The notes under the pieces are model-generated. The model did not search any database. It was not told where the DNA came from and saw only the letters and a list, made by a program, of their open reading frames with translations. A program made the position numbers and the translations under genes. Below are positions 60,511 to 64,000 of a stretch of 64,000 bases of DNA, one piece after another. Source of the stretch: Myxococcus dinghuensis. GTDB lineage: Bacteria > Myxococcota > Myxococcia > Myxococcales > Myxococcaceae. Location of the stretch: positions 62,001 through 126,000 of the forward strand of contig NZ_JAKCFB010000003.1 in the NCBI RefSeq assembly GCF_024198235.1, read 5' to 3'. Each line of letters opens with the position of its first letter. Within the stretch, counting starts at the first letter, position 1.

Positions 60511-61142
60511 GGGGTGTTCTGGGCCCGGGCCTCGGGCGAATCCTCCAGCGCGCAACCGTAGACAGCGTTTTCCGACAGACCGCCCGTCCCGCCCGCCTCC
60601 TCCCGCAGCAGCGCCTCCACGGCGGACCTGCCCGGGTTGTCACCCCGATGTCCCCGCGCCAGGGTCATCCCACCCTGGAAGCGGAGCCGACCCGCGGCAT
60701 CATAGAGCAAGGACTGGCCGGAGGTGACGGCGCCGAAGAGCCGGGCCCGTTCCCCCCCCACGTCCTCGAGCACGGTGACGCCGGGGATGGCGGTGGCCGA
60801 GCGCCACAGCGGGCTGCGCGTCCAGTCGCGGGGGGTGCCCGGGGGCGCGACGAAGAGCACCACGGCGTCCAGCCGGCCCCCGGCGTGCGCCATCAGCACC
60901 TCCAGCTCCCCCAGGCTGGCGCGGGTACAGGGGCAGTGGGGGTGCGCCAGCATCAACAGGAGGGGGCGGCCCTCCACCCGGGGCAGCCGGGCCGACGCCG
61001 GCCACGCCTCGGGCGCGCCCCGGGAGGCCCCCGGGGTGAGGGAATGCCGGGCCAGCAGCGCCATGCCACCCGTCACCACCACCAGCCACATCACGACTCC
61101 GACTGCCCACCCGCCCGCGCGTGCGGGGCCGGGATGCTTCAT
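60507..61142 (-). CDS. redB: RedB-like membrane-anchored thioredoxin-fold protein
   Basis: 211 residues. An N-terminal membrane anchor (VGVVMWLVVVTGGMALL) precedes a thioredoxin-like periplasmic domain with the dithiol-like motif HCPCTRAS (about 75-82), as in SCO/TlpA relatives. Its place directly before the RedC-like kinase and its domain type match the RedB annotation in myxobacteria. It could couple redox or metal state of the envelope to RedC, which is speculation. Both ends overlap neighbours in ATGA junctions, so translation is likely coupled. Confidence 0.75.
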   Translation of the reverse strand: MKHPGPARAGGWAVGVVMWLVVVTGGMALLARHSLTPGASRGAPEAWPASARLPRVEGRPLLLMLAHPHCPCTRASLGELEVLMAHAGGRLDAVVLFVAPPGTPRDWTRSPLWRSATAIPGVTVLEDVGGERARLFGAVTSGQSLLYDAAGRLRFQGGMTLARGHRGDNPGRSAVEALLREEAGGTGGLSENAVYGCALEDSPEARAQNTP

Positions 61143-61579
61143 CGAGTGCTCCACTTCCGTTCCGCCAGCCCGGAGGACAACTGGCTCATCTCCCGCTTGA
61201 GGCGCGCGCCCTCCGCGGCGCGGCGGATCATCGCGACGAGGTCCGGAGGCTGGTAGGGCTTGAGGACCAGGTAGAAGAGACCCTGGGCATCCAGCCGGTC
61301 CCTCCAGTCCAGGTACTCACGGTAGCCGGTGATGAGCACACCCGCCAGATGCGGATGGTGCGCGAGCGCCTCCCGCAGGAGCTGGATGCCGGTGGGGCCG
61401 CCCGGCATGTGGAGGTCCGTGCAGAGCACGTCGAAGTGCTGGTGCGCCAGCCGCCTGCGCGCCTGCACGGCGTCATGCGCCGACTGGACGTCGAAGTCCT
61501 CGGAGAGCACAGCCGCGGTGGTGGCGAGCACGGACGCCTCGTCATCCACCAGCAGCACCTGGAGCCGCGGTGCATTCAT
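61139..61579 (-). CDS. Receiver-domain response regulator at the head of the Red-like operon
   Basis: 146 residues. A receiver domain with VDDE (about 11-14), Asp55 in LCTDLHMPG, ITGYR as the switch position and the Lys in VLKPYQPPDL, followed by a short helical tail (AEGARLKREMSQL) and no DNA-binding domain. It is the first gene of the operon and ends in an ATGA overlap with redB. I do not know whether M. xanthus has an equivalent at this place, so no symbol is given. A probable promoter should lie in the 201 bp upstream of 61579. Confidence 0.83.
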   Translation of the reverse strand: MNAPRLQVLLVDDEASVLATTAAVLSEDFDVQSAHDAVQARRRLAHQHFDVLCTDLHMPGGPTGIQLLREALAHHPHLAGVLITGYREYLDWRDRLDAQGLFYLVLKPYQPPDLVAMIRRAAEGARLKREMSQLSSGLAERKWSTR

Positions 61580-61780
61580 GGCGGGAGCGCGGGCAGGATA
61601 ACGCCCCCCGCCACGCTTCGGTCATGGATGCGACGGAGTGTTCTCCAATCACAGACATACCGGCACACGAGCGCTAGAGGGGCGGCACCTACACATCATG
61701 CGGGCTCGTGTCCCGCACGGGGAGACAGGCTCACGCCCGCCCGCCCGTCCGCGTGAAACACGGCGTCGTCGCGTCGACAC

Positions 61781-62776
61781 TCACGCGTCCTCGAGGACCC
61801 GCAGCACCGCGGCGCCACGCACGCGGCCCTCGCGCAGCGCGGCCAGCGCCTCGTTCGCCTGGGCCAGGGGGAACACCTGCACCTCCGTGCGCACGGGCAC
61901 CTGGGGCGCGAGCGCGAGGAAGTCCCGCGCGTCCGCGCGCGTGAGGTTCGCCACCGAACGCACCACGCGCTCCTCCCAGAGCAGGTCGTAGGAGAACGTG
62001 GGGATGTCGCTCATGTGGATGCCCCCGCACACCACCACGCCGCCCTTGTCCACGGCGCGCAGCGCGGCGGGCACCAGCGCGCCCACGGGGGCGAAGAGGA
62101 TGGCCGCGTCCAACGGCTCCGGTGGCACCTCGTCCGAGCCGCCCGCCCACGTCGCGCCCAGCTCCCTCGCGAAGCGCTGCCCCGCCGCGTCTGCGGACCG
62201 CGTGAAGGCATACACGCGCCGCGCTTGATGACGAGCCACCTGGATGAGCACGTGCGCCGCGGCGCCAAAGCCATACAGCCCCAGCCGGGGCGCGTCGCCC
62301 GCCATGCGCAGACACCGGAAGCCGATGAGCCCCGCGCACATCAGCGGCGCCGCGTGCACGTCCGGGTAGCCCTCCGGCAGCGGGAAGCAGAAGCGGTGGT
62401 GCGCCAGCGTGTACTCCGCGTAGCCCCCATCCACCTGGTAGCCGGTGAAGCGGCCGAAGTCGCACAGGTTCTCGCGCCCGGAGACGCAGAAACGACAATA
62501 GCCGCAGCTCCACCCGAGCCACGGCACCCCCACCCGCGTCCCCACCTCGATGCCGCGCGCCTCCGGCCCCGCCTCCGCCACCGTCGCCACGATTTCATGG
62601 CCGGGGACCAGGGGCAGCTTGGGGCGCGTCAGCTCGCCGTCCACCACGTGCAGGTCCGTGCGACACACCGCGCACGCATGCACCCGCAGGAGCAGCTCCT
62701 CCGGGCCGGGCCTCGGGATGGGCCACGACTCCTCCCGCAGCGGCTGGCCCGGCTCGCGCAGGACCATGGCCCGCAT
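61781..62776 (-). CDS. Zinc-dependent alcohol dehydrogenase (MDR family)
   Basis: 331 residues. A GroES-like catalytic domain holds the active-site zinc (CAVCRTDLHVVDG, GHEIV), and the structural zinc knuckle is CGYCRFCVSGRENLC. The Rossmann domain follows, with the nucleotide-binding LYGFGAAAHV. The motif order fits bacterial zinc alcohol dehydrogenases that oxidise primary alcohols. Starts at 62767, 62776 and 62788 are all in frame; 62776 has the best spaced GGAAGG and begins MRAMVLREPG, typical for the family. It is downstream of the surface-repeat gene, on the same strand. Confidence 0.9.
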   Translation of the reverse strand: MRAMVLREPGQPLREESWPIPRPGPEELLLRVHACAVCRTDLHVVDGELTRPKLPLVPGHEIVATVAEAGPEARGIEVGTRVGVPWLGWSCGYCRFCVSGRENLCDFGRFTGYQVDGGYAEYTLAHHRFCFPLPEGYPDVHAAPLMCAGLIGFRCLRMAGDAPRLGLYGFGAAAHVLIQVARHQARRVYAFTRSADAAGQRFARELGATWAGGSDEVPPEPLDAAILFAPVGALVPAALRAVDKGGVVVCGGIHMSDIPTFSYDLLWEERVVRSVANLTRADARDFLALAPQVPVRTEVQVFPLAQANEALAALREGRVRGAAVLRVLEDA

Positions 62777-62868
62777 GCTGCCTTCCATGGGCCCGCCCCC
62801 TTTCCCGCCCACGCCACCCGCGCGTGGGCGCTTCCTCACGACGAACATGGGGGGCGGCCCCGCCGTCG

Positions 62869-64000
62869 TCAAATCTGGATGCCCGCGAGCACGCCCGGCC
62901 AGGTGCGGATGATGGTGCGGCCGGAGGTCTCCTTCCACTCGGGCCCGATGCCCAGCTCCTTCCACGGGTCGCTGCCGTCCCACGTGACGAGCGTGTTGGC
63001 GCTGACGCCGCCGAACACCGCCAGCCGCCGCGCCAACTGCCAGCCCGCCATCACCCGGAGCTGCCCCAGGATGTGCTTCGAGTCCTCGTCCTCGTAGTCG
63101 AACAACCGGCGCGACGACAGGCTGGAGCCCATCACGTCGATGTCGAAGAAGAAGCGCCCGGCGGGGATGTGGCCTCCCAGGCCCGCGCCCACCGTGTAGT
63201 GGCGCCGCTCACCGTCGACGGGCGGCATGAAGCCCAGGGTGAACATCGTGTACAGGTGCTCGCCGCCCAGCTTGACGCCCACGTTCGTCAGCGCCACGTC
63301 GCTGCTCCACAACTGCAGGTTCGCCTGCCCGTTGCCGATGAGGCTCAACAGGCCCACCGCCTCGCCGTCCGTCCGCCCGGACACGTTGACCAGCCCCACC
63401 TGCGCGCCCTCCACGCTGCCCGCCACGTTGACCAGCCCCACCTGCGCGCCCTTCACCGCGCCGCCCACGTTGATGATGGAGATCTGCCCGCCGGACAGCG
63501 CCCCCGCGTAGCTGACGCCGGACGACATCTGCACGCCCGTCATCCGCGGCGCCACGTTGAGGCCCGCCGCCATCTGCAGGCCGTTCATCGTCCCGCTCGC
63601 GACGTTCACGCCCACCGCGAGCTGCGCGCCCACCATGTCCCCGCCCGCGATGTTCGCGCCCACGCCCAGCTGCGCCCCGTCCACCGCCCCCGTCGCCACG
63701 TTGCCGCCCACCGACAACTGCGCCCCGTCCACCTTCCCGCGCACGATGTTGGCGCCCACGGAGCCCTGCAGGCCGCCGAAGTCCGCCCTCGCCACGTTGG
63801 CGCCCACCGCGAGGTGCGTGCCCGTGGAGGGTCCGCCCACCACGTTGAGGCCCACCGCCAGGAGCGCGCCGCTCGCCTCCGCGCGGACCCAGTTGCCCCC
63901 GAGCGCGATGCCCAGCGCGTTCACCCGCTTGGCGTGGGTGGCGAGCAGGCCCAGCGACACGTCGTTGACCACGTTGCCCGTCGCGAACCCGGACGTGCTC
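62869..64000 (-). CDS. LA_2272-type surface-repeat protein (5' end beyond window)
   Basis: At least 377 residues; the start lies past the right edge. The visible N-terminal ~190 residues consist of degenerate ~17-18-residue repeats of the form GAQLxVGxNVAxGxxx, with later copies GAQVGLVNVAGSVE and GAQVGLVNVSGRTD. This is the signature of LA_2272-type surface repeats. After about residue 215 a beta-rich C-terminal domain (LWSSDVALTNVGVKLGGEHLY) resembles an outer-membrane barrel, ending VLAGIQI. The repeats probably form a beta-helix or barrel at the cell surface. The function is unknown. Confidence 0.8.
   Translation of the reverse strand, partial: STSGFATGNVVNDVSLGLLATHAKRVNALGIALGGNWVRAEASGALLAVGLNVVGGPSTGTHLAVGANVARADFGGLQGSVGANIVRGKVDGAQLSVGGNVATGAVDGAQLGVGANIAGGDMVGAQLAVGVNVASGTMNGLQMAAGLNVAPRMTGVQMSSGVSYAGALSGGQISIINVGGAVKGAQVGLVNVAGSVEGAQVGLVNVSGRTDGEAVGLLSLIGNGQANLQLWSSDVALTNVGVKLGGEHLYTMFTLGFMPPVDGERRHYTVGAGLGGHIPAGRFFFDIDVMGSSLSSRRLFDYEDEDSKHILGQLRVMAGWQLARRLAVFGGVSANTLVTWDGSDPWKELGIGPEWKETSGRTIIRTWPGVLAGIQI

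Noticed and set aside
1..64000. CRISPR array, tRNA, rRNA, insertion sequence or prophage
   Set aside because: No spaced repeat array, no tRNA-like arm pattern and no transposase or integrase motif was seen by eye. tRNAscan-SE and a CRISPR finder would settle it.

Overview
The window is about 70 % G+C with strongly G/C-ending codons. It carries many lipoproteins, AgmX/TonB-type C-terminal domains, a Ser/Thr kinase fused to other domains, an ADYC-type protein, orphan response regulators and a locus laid out like the Red developmental signalling operon of Myxococcus xanthus. This points to a fruiting myxobacterium (Myxococcota; Myxococcus/Corallococcus/Cystobacter relatives). No rRNA, tRNA, CRISPR array, transposase or prophage gene was seen. 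The genes look chromosomal; the clearest compositional anomaly is a lower-G+C segment at about 23.6-27.2 kb.

Layout. 1-2.6 kb: DNA topoisomerase III (minus, running off the left edge) with a repeat-rich C-terminal tail. 3-9.2 kb: a small unknown gene, then a minus-strand run of lipoprotein, Tat-exported epimerase-like protein, MFS-like transporter and a PLP aminotransferase. 9.5-11.5 kb: DUF1028 protein and an AMIN-like lipoprotein. 11.6-18.3 kb: 4-alpha-glucanotransferase and a two-gene RND efflux operon. 18.5-23.5 kb: ADYC-like lipoprotein and a 1272-residue kinase/STAND-like/SUMF1-like fusion. 23.8-28.0 kb: two large surface lipoproteins and a receiver-only regulator in the low-G+C segment.

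28.3-33.8 kb: HIT protein, a 1469-residue SF1 helicase-nuclease fusion (the best candidate for a phage-defence function) and a Uma2-type nuclease. 34-44.7 kb: a TPR-PEGA-TonB receptor fusion, GNAT acetyltransferase, NMO-family enzyme, large membrane protein, glyoxalase I, a LysR regulator divergent from a DoxX protein with a T-N11-A operator between them, a truncated polysaccharide deacetylase and NudC. 44.8-49 kb: MpaB-type oxygenase, QueE and several small membrane or accessory genes.

49-57.1 kb: an alpha/beta hydrolase, three consecutive parvulin-type foldases ending in surA-pdxA, a thioredoxin-like [2Fe-2S] ferredoxin, an AgmX/PglI-domain protein and an NTF2-like lipoprotein. 57.1-61.6 kb: a compact minus-strand signalling operon with 4-nt (ATGA) or similarly tight junctions: receiver protein, RedB-like, RedC-like kinase, RedD-like double receiver, RedE-like kinase, RedF-like receiver. 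It encodes two kinases and four receiver domains but no DNA-binding output. 61.8-64 kb: zinc alcohol dehydrogenase and a surface-repeat protein running off the right edge.

All functions are read from motifs and remembered family features; no database search was run.
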